Notes: generated by a model from the sequence alone, not told the origin. Positions 13,531 to 29,675 are shown, counted from the stretch's first letter. The stretch is DNA of 64,000 bases from Tomocerus qinae (GCA_020055645.1 CM034546.1:120206375-120270374); one strand, 5' to 3'. Translations and numbers: made by a program.

Positions 13531-14277
13531 AGTAATACATGCTGTTAGTGAATTGTACTTTTTAAATTATTTCTTATTTCGAAAACGAAAACCAGATTTT
13601 CAGCTGTTTTGAAACTAGCATCTATTTTGAAAACTGCTGGACGGGTTGTAATATTCTGCAAGGTAATAATAATTGCAGATTCCTCATCAAGATTGAACAT
13701 CACATTATTTCATCATAGTTAATTAAAATATATCATGGAAATAATGACAAAATATCTCATTAATTATTTACTTATTGTATTTTTGAAGGCAAAGACTGAA
13801 GTAAGAAAAGAGAAATACCTGATAAGTATGCAAAAGGAAATCATATCACAAGGTTATAGCAATTAATTGACAGAGAGGATTTGTTGAAAAAAATTAAATT
13901 TGGAACAGAGAACTGAAACAACATCCAATTGATAAAGTAATGTCTTTACTAATTTACAGGACTTGCATTGACTGTTGTGACTTTCGGGGGTTGATGAGAA
14001 TTTGCGGACAACCTGAGTTCCATTCTATTAAAGAAACCTTCCAGACCAACGATTAACTATTTGAAAAATTTTTGAAAACATGGCCTTGATTATCCATCTA
14101 ACGACTTGAATAACATTCCGGCAGTCTACCGTAGCAAAAACTTAAAATTAATGTCCAGGTACATATGTTGCTAGTGACATAGAATTAAGCAAACAAATGT
14201 AGACATAAAAGACATAAAAAGTATATTTAGTCAGAAGTAATTTTTAGTATGGGTTGGAAATGTAGAGTATTAATTTT

Positions 14278-14303
14278 GTAACAACGTTCCGGAACGTTGT
14301 TAC
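14278..14303. repeat. palindrome P3, 26 bp perfect
   Basis: GTAACAACGTTCC followed directly by its exact reverse complement. The sequence around it has diverged far from units 1 and 2, yet the palindrome core is unchanged. Confidence 0.95.
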
Positions 14304-15013
14304 GAAATAGTCCATCCGTTTGGTACGTAGTAGTTTACTTCAGAAAATGCTTTTAAATGCTTTTTTATTTCAGAAAACAAAAGCTAGATTTCAGCTAATA
14401 ATGATACAATCACAGGGGTTTTATTGGATCAAAAATATAAAATTGGATGGAAACTTACTTTTGGATACTGAAACTACCAACTACCCTACCAATGGGTTAA
14501 TTTGCTACAAGTCCTGCCTAAAATTTAAAAAGGTAAATTTTTGATTCTATTAACTACTGCAACTATTATCATGTTGCTTCGCTAATCTGTTATCTTTAGA
14601 ATTAAATATTTCATAAAGATAATTTCGTAAAGTTTGAATCCTTGAATTTTTAATTCGATAAAGTCTATTTTTTAACAAAAAATGCTTTTGCACTGTGAAT
14701 AATCGTTTTGTTATTCTGTTGGACCATGCTATGTAGTGTTTGTTTTAATGTCGTAAAATACATTAACTCATTTCTTTTTTTTCAGGCAAATGAATTTGCT
14801 CTAAGGATGTAATTACTACGATACAAAACTGAGTTTACGGAATCTTAACAAAGCAGAAAAGTTGGAGTCATCAATGGAATCTGATTTTAAAAAGTTACAG
14901 CAGGAATATGATTACATAATGTAGTAGCCTAGGTATTTATTTCAAAATTTCGTAATTAGCTTGCAGTTGTAAACTTGCTTTGATTTATAAAAATTATAAA
15001 ACAATTAGAGTAC

Positions 15014-15051
15014 ATGCAGTAAACAACATTCCGGAATGTTGTTTACTGCAT
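15014..15051. repeat. palindrome P4, 38 bp perfect
   Basis: ATGCAGTAAACAACATTCC followed by its exact reverse complement. Against P2 and P3 it carries a substitution and an inserted base in the left arm, and the mirrored changes in the right arm, so perfect symmetry is kept. Confidence 0.95.
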
Positions 15052-15747
15052 AATACCTACAATTATTTTGTAAAGTGTACATTCCATTTCTGGCTATTTT
15101 TTAATTCGCCGTGTAAATATATTATATGAAGTGAACTGTAAAATTTTAACACGTTTATAATTTAAGTACATGTTTGATACTTGTGACTATTTTAGATTAT
15201 CACACCGTTTTATTGGTTTTTGTATTTAAAAATGAAATGGACATTATTTGTTTAAAAAATTAGTATGAAATTCATAACTACCACTTAACTCAATACCTTA
15301 CTGTTATGCTTTTTTGTGCGATGTATTGTACTGTAAGTATTTTTAAAACTAAACTAAAGTATTTGTAAAAAATCAAGCTATTATAGTATGTTATTTTCTG
15401 TCTTATAATTTGGTGTTCAATTGGGTAGAAATGAAATGTGATGTAAAAATTATCAGCTGATAACCAAGTTGTTGTATTATGTAATTTGCTATCTTGTATC
15501 TGATCAGAACATAAAATATGAATTCCAAATAAATTTTTAATTTGTATATTGATAGTTTAATTTTGAAAAATAAATAACATTGATAATTCTATTAAAGTGT
15601 ATTTTATTCATTATTTAAATGTGGCACGCATTAGCATTCAATAACAAACGACCGCATCAACAGAGGTCGTAAGGATCATTGTATGCGAAAACGATGACGT
15701 TATTCGCATGTGAATACGTGCGAAGTGATGCGAGAAACGGACACAAC

Positions 15748-15768
15748 TCGCATTGGTTATCATGCGAA
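15748..15768 (-). repeat. right inverted-repeat copy, TTCGCAT-rich
   Basis: This is the reverse complement of 11673-11693. Within 15670-15810 the heptamer ATGCGAA or its complement, or a one-base variant, occurs at least six times. Confidence 0.8.
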
Positions 15769-15851
15769 ATAATACATCGGCGCAGTGGGCATTTGGCGAC
15801 GCCCACTTATGATGCGAAACATAATAACTGTTTGGTGCGGGCAACCCACTG

Positions 15852-16764
15852 GAAAGTATAGTTAAATCTTATGGACTAATAGAACAGCAATTGTCCATTG
15901 TAGTTTGACGTAGTTGAATTCCCTTGTCTACAGAGACGCTGCTGTTCCAGGTCCGTCGCATTACTTTAACACGGTGGTTAAATCCCTTGCCTTGAGAGGG
16001 CTCTACTCCATTCTGTCGCTTTAATTCCTATAGCATTATTCTTCCAGGTTAACCTATTAATAATAGTCTAATTCCGTGCATCAAACTAAGACGCATTTGT
16101 CTGCCTGCCTGGGATCAGGTGAAACCTGAGAATCCATGAAGTCTAAGAGCAATCATTCATAATCACATAATTCATGCAATTTTTACTTTCTTAGGACTAC
16201 TCTAATGTAAACTGTTCTACCCACTACTACCTTTATCTATGTAACGATGTAACCTATAATTGGATTTGGTCAAGTCAAAGATATGTATTTTCTGTTGTGT
16301 CTGTCTGTATTTATAAATAGCTGTGGCTGACGTGGCTGTGTCATCTTGAATTTTGTCTTGCCCAAATACCCGCATAAAAGTGTAGAATAGAAGGAGAGCA
16401 GAGGAAAACTGAGCATCAGAGCACTGAGCAACAATGTTTACAAACTGCGAATACGAGGGCGGGTAACCCAATGATTAGTTTACGCTTACAGTTTACAGCA
16501 ATATTTTTTATCAAGGTAAAATTTTTGGTGATCCAGCCATTATTTAGCAGAATCAGCAATTGAATCACGACCTAAATTATAGATATAAATCCAAATGTGC
16601 AGTTCGCCAATTAGCAATTATCTATTGAAACTTTTGGTAATTGAGTAGAGATCTTGATCTGAATTTCTGGAAATCTAGGCGAAATATCTATATAATTATA
16701 TTAAGTCAATTACTATGTCGAATTAATTCTATTATTGTGGAATTTCCACAGAACAGACGCCAAT
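15852..16764. other. upstream region of the TUT1-like gene
   Basis: Non-coding sequence between the repeat element and the TUT1-like start codon. TTTCCACAG just before 16751 could be a 3' splice site for an untranslated first exon, since the first in-frame ATG is 14 bases beyond it. No clear promoter motif was recognised. Confidence 0.45.
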
Positions 16765-19745
16765 ATGGAAAATCAGAAAGCTAGAAGGAATAAAAAAGAA
16801 AGAAGCCAAACACGGAGTCTTCCAAGATATGTAGCAGAAAAGGGGAAGACAAATGGCAATTTTGGAAGGGGTCAGGGCTCAAGCAATAGCAATAATGTCA
16901 ATATTTCGCATAATCCGCAACAAGCCGCTGCTACCAACTTTGTTACCAATACCAATCCTTTTCCAAGACCACCAATGCCGCGGCCACCATCCCAATTTAG
17001 AGGAGAAGACTATTATAATTTATTTGTGGAGCTACTTAAATTGCCACTACATGAGAGGAGCACTAGCAAGGCAGTAAAGGAGTTTCAAGAACTGAATATT
17101 GATTACCAATTGAAACGTTTTATCAATAGCATTACAATGACACAAGGAGATTTGGTTAAGCGATCGCAGCTTTTGACCGAATTGGCAGACCTAGTAAGAA
17201 GATCGTTTCCTAGATGTATTCTGTATCCGTTTGGATCAATGAGCAGTGGATTGGGCGATCATTACTCGGATATTGATATTTACGTGGATATTTTTGGTAA
17301 TTATGGCATTATGTAGGTATTATATAACAGTTTTTATCATTGTTAAAGTACAAAATATTGTACAAGTCATATTTCATAAAGTTAAATTTTTTGATTGCAT
17401 AATTTTTAGGCGAATCTACAGGAGTTCATGCAAATCCTTACGAGGGTCGTCGTCCTACTAAACAGGAAATCATGATGGATATAAAGAAACTTTTAAAATT
17501 CGCCAAGGGTCCAAATAACAGACCCAGATATGGAAAAATAATCCCCGTATTAAGTGCTCGCGTTCCCATTCTGAAATTTTTTCATCTTTCCACAAAAATC
17601 AACGTGGATATGTCATTTGAAAATCTACTTTCTTTTCAGAATACTAAAATGATAAGTTTCATAATGACACTTGACGAATGTGTGAAACCACTTTTACTTC
17701 TTGTCCGTTATTGGGGAAAATTTCACGAATTGACTGGTTCGACTTTAATCAAAAACTACGCTTTCATACTGTTGGTTCTTGTTTTTCTGTCCACAAAGCA
17801 GATTATTCCTACTGTGCACATTCTGCAATCGTTACAAAAGTCTTCAGACTGCATTGATATTGATGGATGGAACGCTGGGTTTTGTGACAATAGGCAGGTG
17901 GTCCTTTCTTCCTTTCAAAAGGTTTCAACGTGCGAAATTAATCATCAAACAAAACTTCCAACTACTAGATCCATTCTGATGCTCGCTCAAGAATTCTTTC
18001 ATACCTGTGCACACACAGATTTTTCAACTAATGTGGTCTGCTCACTGACATCACAGCTTATTCCCAAGCAAAATTTTTCCCCTGGAAATGAGGAAGTTCT
18101 TCCACAAGCATTAGAAAGATATAAAAATTGGTCCTCTCGTCAAACTGTCGGTCACCGATTGAACATAAGCACACCGTTTGTTTTACAAGATCCCTTCCTA
18201 CTGTCTTTTAATGTAGGGGGAGTTACAACAGAAGGCACTTTACTAAAGGTAAACCGAACCGACTAATAAAAATACTAATTGCATAAATTCCAAAAAAAGA
18301 TATTTATTATTATGGTTTGATACATCCAATAATTTAATATTTCTTTGAAGTTCCAAGTAGGATGTGCACAAACGGCTGCAATTCTAAAAGAAAATTTGAA
18401 GAGCATTCTGGATTTATTTATTCCATTACCAAAGCAGGTCGGAGAAAAGAAATTTATGAGCATGCAACGAATTCATAAGAGACATGAACAACTTAGAAAA
18501 GAAATAAAAGATGTATTAAAGCACAAAGAGGCACCTATTGAAAAACAAGGAGAGACACTTCCTCTTCATCTACTTCCGATAGAGAAAATAATTTCAAGAA
18601 AAACTGTCCAGTATGGCCAAGGTTGGGAGAGCTTCCTTCGATACTCCATGGGTGACGGCTCTAGTAAAACCTTTAGAGACTTGTTTACTTCCGAACTGAA
18701 ATGTCTTACTGCCAATGGCCTCATTCGGCAAGTAGAGTTGGAAAACAAAATGAGGTCACTGTGGATTATGTTTGTTAAAGAATTTCTTGTGGATGTCTGG
18801 ATGCCATGTTTTGGTATGACGTTTTCATTGGAAGAAGCTAAACAGCCTATAAGAAGATTTACCGAATTGGGGAACTGGGGACGAGGACGACCAGGACGTG
18901 GGAGACGCAACACTGAAAATATCGAAGCAGGAGTTGATGTTGATATGGAAGTCATAGATCACGGTGATATGGACAGTCAAGATGGTGCTGCTGATAATAT
19001 AAATGAAACATCACCGATCCGAAAATATAATTTAGATAAAAATCTTCTTCTCGACAGATTAAATTGCATTGAAAATCAAGAATGTGGTATAGACTATTTC
19101 AGATTTAACTGCACCACAGATACTCCTTTCTGGACTAAGAGGGAGTACTATCGTAAACAAGCCTTTAAAAACATGCCTGTTACAGCGGATGATCAGGACT
19201 ATTTGGTGGGTTCGTCAAAATCAAAAAAGAAAACAAAAAGAGCTTCAAAGCGAATGAGAGAAAAACAATTACGAAACCAACAAATGGCTAATCCTATGTT
19301 AATTGAGAAGGAAATAATGAATCTCATTAGACAAAACGAGATTCTAGATCCCCTTGATAGTACAAATACAAAATCAACATTTGATACAGTATTTCAGTGC
19401 AATTGTTGGATCAAGTTAGACTCAAGTTATGTGGACGATTGGCCAGAAGTGGTTTTTATCCTGGAGAAGGATTTTTCACGGAACTATGCTGCCGGGGGAC
19501 AGGTCATAATGCCGACGCTAAAAAAGCTGTTTCCTGATTTTATGTTGTTCAAACTTATGCAATGGTTTTCCGTGGGGGAAGATTCAGATGCCGAGAGTAG
19601 CAAAATGGAAGCATATATAAATGAAATAACTTTTGCGTTTTCTGATTCGGACACTGAAGACAAAAATGAATCTATTGATAATCGTGAAAACGGTGCCCAA
19701 AAACCTTCATTTAATTTTCCATGCAGTACTGTAGAAGACAGGTGA
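16765..19745 (+). CDS. TUT1: TUT1-like terminal nucleotidyltransferase (U6 TUTase/non-canonical poly(A) polymerase)
   Basis: Three exons, 16765-17296, 17410-18248 and 18351-19745, give 921 aa with GT-AG introns. The family adds uridines or adenosines to RNA 3' ends; TUT1 uridylates U6 snRNA in the nucleus. Seen: the nucleotidyltransferase signature PFGSMSSGLG, with GS at 157-158 and acidic residues D169 and D171 in SDID; a likely third catalytic D244 in NVDMSFEN; the central domain with IDIDGWNAGF; and a PAP-associated segment with LQDPFLLSFNV. The C-terminal LFPDFMLFKL segment and basic FWTKREYYRK resemble the KA1-like tail of vertebrate TUT1. A low-complexity, RNA-binding-like GRGRPGRGRR lies near residue 633. 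Oddly, the N-terminal zinc finger and RRM of vertebrate TUT1 are absent, replaced by about 90 polar residues. The last codons GACAGGTGA overlap a possible splice donor, so a further exon is not excluded. Confidence 0.85.
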
Positions 19746-20720
19746 TTGTTTGTATTACTTATTTATTATCTGTTGTTTATTATCTGTTGTTGAGACTGGT
19801 GTTTACATAAGTTAAATTCTGTAACTACTGTCAAATCAAAATTAGCCTAGCTGCATAGCTTATTTAAGGATCGGGGATCTCGAAATCTCGATTATGGTAG
19901 TCCTCGGTCTTTAATTTAGATTCACTCAATAAAAATTATAGAAGTTGTGATCAAGTCAAGTGACAATTTACAAAGTTTTATGTTACATGACAAAATCTTA
20001 TTTAAAATTCTATCGAATAGGACTAAGGCAGATATGGCTTTGGCTATGTATGCCTTTGATTTAAAAATATTATAGTTCATGGTTGTTGGTTGGTTATATT
20101 AAATTAGTGATATGTCATGTAGCTGTAGTCATAGTTTAATGACACATTAAGAAGTTAAATTAAAGTCTATTAATTATAAGCATAGTTATATCAATATTTA
20201 CAATTTTATTATTTACGTTTTGATAAGTTGGTGAATTTCCTCACATTTGACTATGCAAATAGCTGGATCGAGTTATTTTGTACACAGACAAATAATAGGA
20301 AATTCATCAACTTACCAAAACCTTTACATACTTAGTATGTAAATCAAAAATATAATATGTAATCTGTATTCATTTTTATCGAATATTATGTTGGTTGGAA
20401 ATATTGGAATTAATTGACACGGCAGTCTAGAATTTAAGATAATTAAGATTTAACTCAATTTGATCAAATCGTATACAGATGAACCCTTTAGATCAATATT
20501 TATTAAGACTTTCAAGATTAAAAACAAAATGTTTATGTTGCAGCTTGACCATTATTATGTACTTATTACCATTACCATTATGTCCTCTATTAATAAACTA
20601 AGTTAACTTTAACTGATCATATAAAATCGTTCATTTCATTGTGCTTCTATTCTAATATCTATAATATTTTTGACTTTTTACGTCTAGGGCACAGATATTT
20701 ATTAAATAATTTATCAGTAC
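19746..20720. other. 3' flank of TUT1-like gene, otherwise empty
   Basis: It contains a probable polyadenylation signal at 19928. I see no gene, RNA or repeat structure in the remaining AT-rich sequence before the foldback element. Confidence 0.5.
19928..19933 (+). terminator. probable polyadenylation signal of TUT1-like gene
   Basis: AATAAA about 180 bases after the stop codon is the first good hexamer downstream. Confidence 0.45.
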
Positions 20721-22950
20721 ATTGAGTGGTATGAATAAGAATAAGTATTTACTACAAAGTAAAAAGTAATAGTAAAAGGTCTAGACTTGAAGTAAAAGGT
20801 AGAAGCAAAAGCATTTGCTTCAAATCGAATGAATAAAAGAAAACTTTTACTGTCAAGCAAATACTTTGCAATTGTAGTATTTACTTCTCATTTTGTACAC
20901 AACATGGCTACTATGACTCAGCCAATCAGAGACCAGCAACGAATCACACCTATACTCTTCAATTCACAAATGCAATTTCGTGGTCATGGATATAAGTAAC
21001 CGGTCAGAGTTATCTATGAGTTTCTTTAGAAAATTAATCGTGAATCCTACTAATCCTATTATTTTGCGTGGAGAAGTAAAAGGTGAAGTTGCTATCGGAG
21101 AAGCTTCAAATTTTTGAAGCAAATACTCAAAGTAGAAGTAAATTCAAGATGTTATTCATACCAAAATGTAGTATTTACTTCTAACGGTAGTAAATGCTTC
21201 ATGAAAATTAGAAAATACTTTTACTCCTAGATTAAGCATAAGCAAAAGTAATTGAGTTTACTAGAAGAAGAAGTGCCGATTTCAAAATCTGTATATGTAG
21301 GGATAAAATAAACAAAATTTTAGGGGTCAGTCAACAATTTTGGGATACCAAATGTGATTAAAAAATTAAATTGTAAAATGAATCGCTTCAGGTAGCAGTG
21401 GTGATCTCTTTTTTGGGCTATTAGAAAAAATGTTTGCTGCCATTGATCGCAAAAAAATCCGCACAGATATCAACAAAACTTAAATTCAGAGATTACTGTC
21501 GTCATCCACGAGTTCTGACAGGTGATTTAAAATTTGACCTAGGTCAAGCCCCTCTCTCTATGGTCCAAATTTTTTGTCATTAGCTAATGAAATTGCAGAT
21601 ATCCAAGACTTAAATTTATACGATTTCCAAAATGCATTTTAAGAGGTACCGTGAATAGAGAATATTATGCACTCATAAATAAAGAAATTAATATTGGGAT
21701 AAATGCAAATCTAAATCTTATTTGCATGGACATTTGAGGTATTGGAAATAACTTGTGAATTAAAACATGTAGCAATATCTACAGCTAAAATCTGGAAATT
21801 AAATTGAACATAGTCATTAAACTGAAGTTTCACGGTAAAGAGATTTTGTGTCACTTGAGTTGACTTTGAAAGCTTTATATCCATTTTGAAACGAAAGGAA
21901 TAAAAGGTTAATAATATAAGTTAAGGTTAAGGCCTAAAACAAATAAGATTCATTTTTAAAGGTTTAATCTTAAGTAATTTCCAATAACTCAACTATGTCC
22001 ATACAAATGAGGTTGCAATACGATTTAAATTTGGCATTCATCCTAGAGAGTTGCACGGGCACATGATACAGAATTTTCACGGGCGAGCACAGGCAGATCA
22101 AGGATACCCACGGGTGGGAACGGGCAGCCACGGGTAAATCGGGATGCTCACGGGCAGGCATGGGCTCATTTGCCACGGGCAGGAAAATTCATGCAGCTCG
22201 CGGGCGCCAGTATATACCCGTAAATATATATAGTAAAAAAGCCAGAAATTTTGTTTTTTTGTGTGCCCGGCCCGTGCTCATACTACAAATTTCTCACGGG
22301 CGGGCACGAGCACACAGCACAGAATTTTCACAGGTACAGGAGGGCAGGACACGGGCCAATCAAAGATGCTCACGGGCGGGAACGGGGAGGCAAAGACAAA
22401 TCCGAAAGCTCACAGGTGCACCGCCTAGGCGGTACGAGCGGGCATGGGCTCATTTTCTACGGGCACGGTATTCACGGTATTTGCTTCATTAAATCCTACC
22501 CCTTCAAATACATTTTGGAAATCGTATAAATTTATGTCATTATGTCATGGAAATCTGCAATTTCATTGGCTAATGACAAAAAAATTGGATTAATCAAAGA
22601 AGGGCTTGACCGAGGTCACATTTTGAATCACTGTCAGAAGAACTCATGGTGACGACTGTAATATAGACTACAAATATGACGGTCTACGTGGTTTACGGAA
22701 TTTCTGAATTTGAAAGAAAATGTAAAATATTATCTATTCAAACAGCAAATGTGCGCGGAAATAGTTTATGAAAATACCCCCAGGTCTGCAGTTGACCGAA
22801 AATCTCTATGGTAATTATTGGATTTTTTGAAATCGGCACTTCTTCTTCTAGTAAATTCAATTGCTAATATTTTTATTCATACCAAAGGAACCTTTTACTT
22901 CAAAAACTTTAAGTAAAAGCATAAGGTAGACCTTATTCATACCACTCAAT
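20721..22950. mobile_element. composite foldback element with terminal inverted repeats
   Basis: The 19 bp terminus ATTGAGTGGTATGAATAAG at 20721-20739 is matched exactly inverted at 22932-22950. A second inverted pair, 37 bp with one mismatch, lies at 21250-21286 and 22826-22862 around CTAGAAGAAGAAGTGCCG. A third pair covers about 21570-21650 and 22505-22585, around CTAATGACAAAAA. The left arm is about 930 bases, roughly 480 longer than the right, because 20740-21240 holds extra AGTAAAAG/CTTTTACT-rich sequence, including a partial internal copy of the terminus near 21155. No coding capacity is seen. The superfamily and target duplication could not be established. Confidence 0.8.
22046..22475 (+). 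repeat. GC-rich CACGGGC direct-repeat cluster in the foldback loop
   Basis: About a dozen copies or near-copies of CACGGGC, almost all in one orientation, lie in a GC-rich island within otherwise AT-rich DNA. The cluster falls into two related blocks, about 22046-22190 and 22290-22475. Each contains ACAGAATTTTCAC, a run of cacgggc-type repeats and GGGCATGGGCTCATTT-like sequence, indicating an internal duplication. Composition differs sharply from the flanks, suggesting a nested insertion. The long frames here arise from the lack of AT-rich stop codons and are not genes. Confidence 0.8.
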
Positions 22951-23143
22951 ATCTTGTGGTTTTAATTTTATTTAGTCCAACCATCATCAAGGTCATTTTC
23001 TCGTAATTTTTCTTTATTATTTAGGTTTTATATAGAGCATGGCATATGACGTAGATGGACACTTGGGCTGACTGACTGGACAGTATTATATTATATAGTA
23101 ATAAGAATGAAAGCAAAAATTAAATTTTCTTGGAAAGCATATA

Positions 23144-23681
23144 CAGGGCTAGTCAGTTACGACAGTATGAGATTTTTACATGTATTTTATTTTCATAAAG
23201 TTTACAAATTTTCTATGTTACCACCTCCTCAATTCGGCTTTCCCAGTAAGTCCTACGCTAAAGAGTTGTATCGATCGGGGTAATCCTCGCAACCTCGGCT
23301 ACAAATTCTTGCATTCAGTTCAGCAATGTCTTCAGGTCTGGTTTCGTAAATAGGAGATTTAAGATGGCCCCAAATGAGAAATGCCAATTTTCAATGGATG
23401 GATAAAGATGAAAGCTTGTGACAATTATTGGCAGTTTTCATTTGGGACCACCTTTAGTCACGCATTTACGAAACCAGACCTCAAGACATTGCTCAACTGA
23501 ATGCAAGAATTTGTAGCCGAGGTTGAGGTTGCGACGATTACCCCGATACAACTCTTATAGCGTATAGGACTTACTGGGAATGGGAAAGCCGAATTGAGGA
23601 GGTGGTAACATGGAGAATTTGTAAACTTTATGAAAAAAAATACATGTAAAAGTCCCATACTGTCTTAACTGGCTAACCCTG
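23144..23681. mobile_element. 538 bp foldback MITE
   Basis: Two arms of about 240 bases each are inverted copies with scattered mismatches. Both ends start CAGGG and continue with a GACAGTATG-containing terminus and TTTTACATGTATTTT. The arms share AATTCGGCTTTCCCA, GTTGCGACGATTACCCCG-like and AATTCTTGCATTCAG segments. No coding region is present. CAGGG ends occur in hAT elements among others, but no matching 8 bp target duplication is visible, so I leave the family open. Confidence 0.85.
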
Positions 23682-24923
23682 AATTATGACCATACGCAAT
23701 TAACGTTTTCACCTAATGTGCCCCACCCCACCGCCGCGCTCATAAGAGAAGTCACGATAAAAGAGATAATGCCTCCATAAAAGCAGTAATCTCATAACTT
23801 TCTTAAGTTAATATTATGCTCACTGATCGTAGTTTACAAGTTAAAGTAATTATAAAATCTAAAATTTAGAATTTTAGGTTAAAACATGAAAAAGGATTGG
23901 GTATGGATTGTGCTTCTGTTCGGAGTTTTGGAGACAGAAATCGGAATGTTCTGTCTGACCGGATTCAGAAAAATATCGGCCGGCACTCCGTGCACAGCTA
24001 AAACCTGAAGTAACGAAATATTGAAGTGGGTAGGCGCGAATTTCATTTATAAGGTAATTTTAGTTGTCTTATTGTCTTTAATTATTTTTGCCGACACCTC
24101 GTTTTGTATTCGTCTTTATACAATTTGCTCTTGCTGTTTGCTGAATGGCCAGTTTGGTCAACTAATTGACATCTAACACTGACATTTTGATCACGTAAAT
24201 AAATCAGAGTACTGTTAGTGTTAGTGCTAACGGAATCAAATATTGATTGGGCAGCAATACCGATTTCCTGTCATCTGTAATCTGTAGAGGACTGGACAGT
24301 GGACCTGGACCTGGTGACGTGACCTGGAAAACAGTTATTTTTGAACTGTCTGTGTCTGTGCTGTACCAGTGACAAGAATTTTAACCAAATCGTAATTTGT
24401 AATCTTTCTTTCAATCTTTGTAATATGATCAAGATTTTCCTGTATTATCAATTATTATTACATATTATTAACTTTTACTTTATTTGTAATACTAATATTA
24501 TCATCTTATTCTTGTACATACGTACAAGTAAAGTAAAATACTAATTTAATTAGGATCTAATCGCTTTAAATCTTAAACACAACTGCGAAATGTCTAATTT
24601 AATAAACTTAAAAAACTTTCAAAATAAAGATACGGGAGGTATAGATTTTTGGGACTAGTGGACTAGGATATATCCGAAATTTTTACTTGTAGTTCTCTTC
24701 TTAACGTCTTAACGAGATCTATCTTTTCGGTTTTTAAGTGCATTGCTTTTTAATTTTAGTACTCATGTATATACTTAACTTTAATTTTAATGGGGATATC
24801 TATTATTTAGTCCCAAAAATCAATACATCCGTAAACTTAAGAGCATTTTGAGTGATTAGAATAAGTACGCGTGTATGATGAATTTATTTGACCATTTTTG
24901 TGATAATACAGCTACCGAGCAAG
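23682..24923. other. upstream region of TBCD
   Basis: Non-coding sequence with the presumed TBCD promoter and 5' UTR. GATAATACAG ending at 24911 may be the acceptor of a 5' UTR intron, 12 bases before the start ATG. No other feature was recognised. Confidence 0.45.

Positions 24924-29675
<4,752 letters not shown>

Larger units (their letters stand above)
11900..14960 (+). repeat. tandem array of about four 740-800 bp units
   Basis: Two units, about 12640-13430 and 13430-14210, are highly similar along nearly their whole length by eye. A more diverged unit lies on each side, at about 11900-12640 and 14215-14960. Shared landmarks in order are: a central palindrome; AACTGCTGGACGGG; GACTGAAGTA followed by a purine-rich block; TTTACAGGACT leading to GACAACCTGAGTTCC; and TTAATGTCCAGGTA. 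Palindrome spacing is 791, 777 and 736 bases. The blocks are bounded by AG and GT dinucleotides as exons would be, but carry stops in every frame. No coding function is supported. Confidence 0.8.
11640..15850. mobile_element. putative non-autonomous repeat element with TTCGCAT-rich inverted ends
   Basis: A 21 bp sequence starting TTCGCATGATAACC at 11673 recurs inverted at 15748-15768. Both flanks are dense in the heptamer TTCGCAT or its complement ATGCGAA, with several copies within about 150 bases on each side. Between them lie about four degenerate tandem units. No transposase or other coding region is visible, and no target-site duplication could be identified, so the exact ends are guesses. 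The heptamer clusters resemble subterminal transposase-binding repeats, but that is inference. The right flank holds more heptamers than the left. Confidence 0.5.

Noticed and set aside
15638-15861. Overlapping open frames on both strands
   Set aside because: They arise from the ATGCGAA repeat cluster, whose composition lacks stops. There is no protein character.
22160-22529. Two overlapping arginine/glycine-rich open frames
   Set aside because: They are produced by the GC-rich CACGGGC cluster. The biased composition explains their length.
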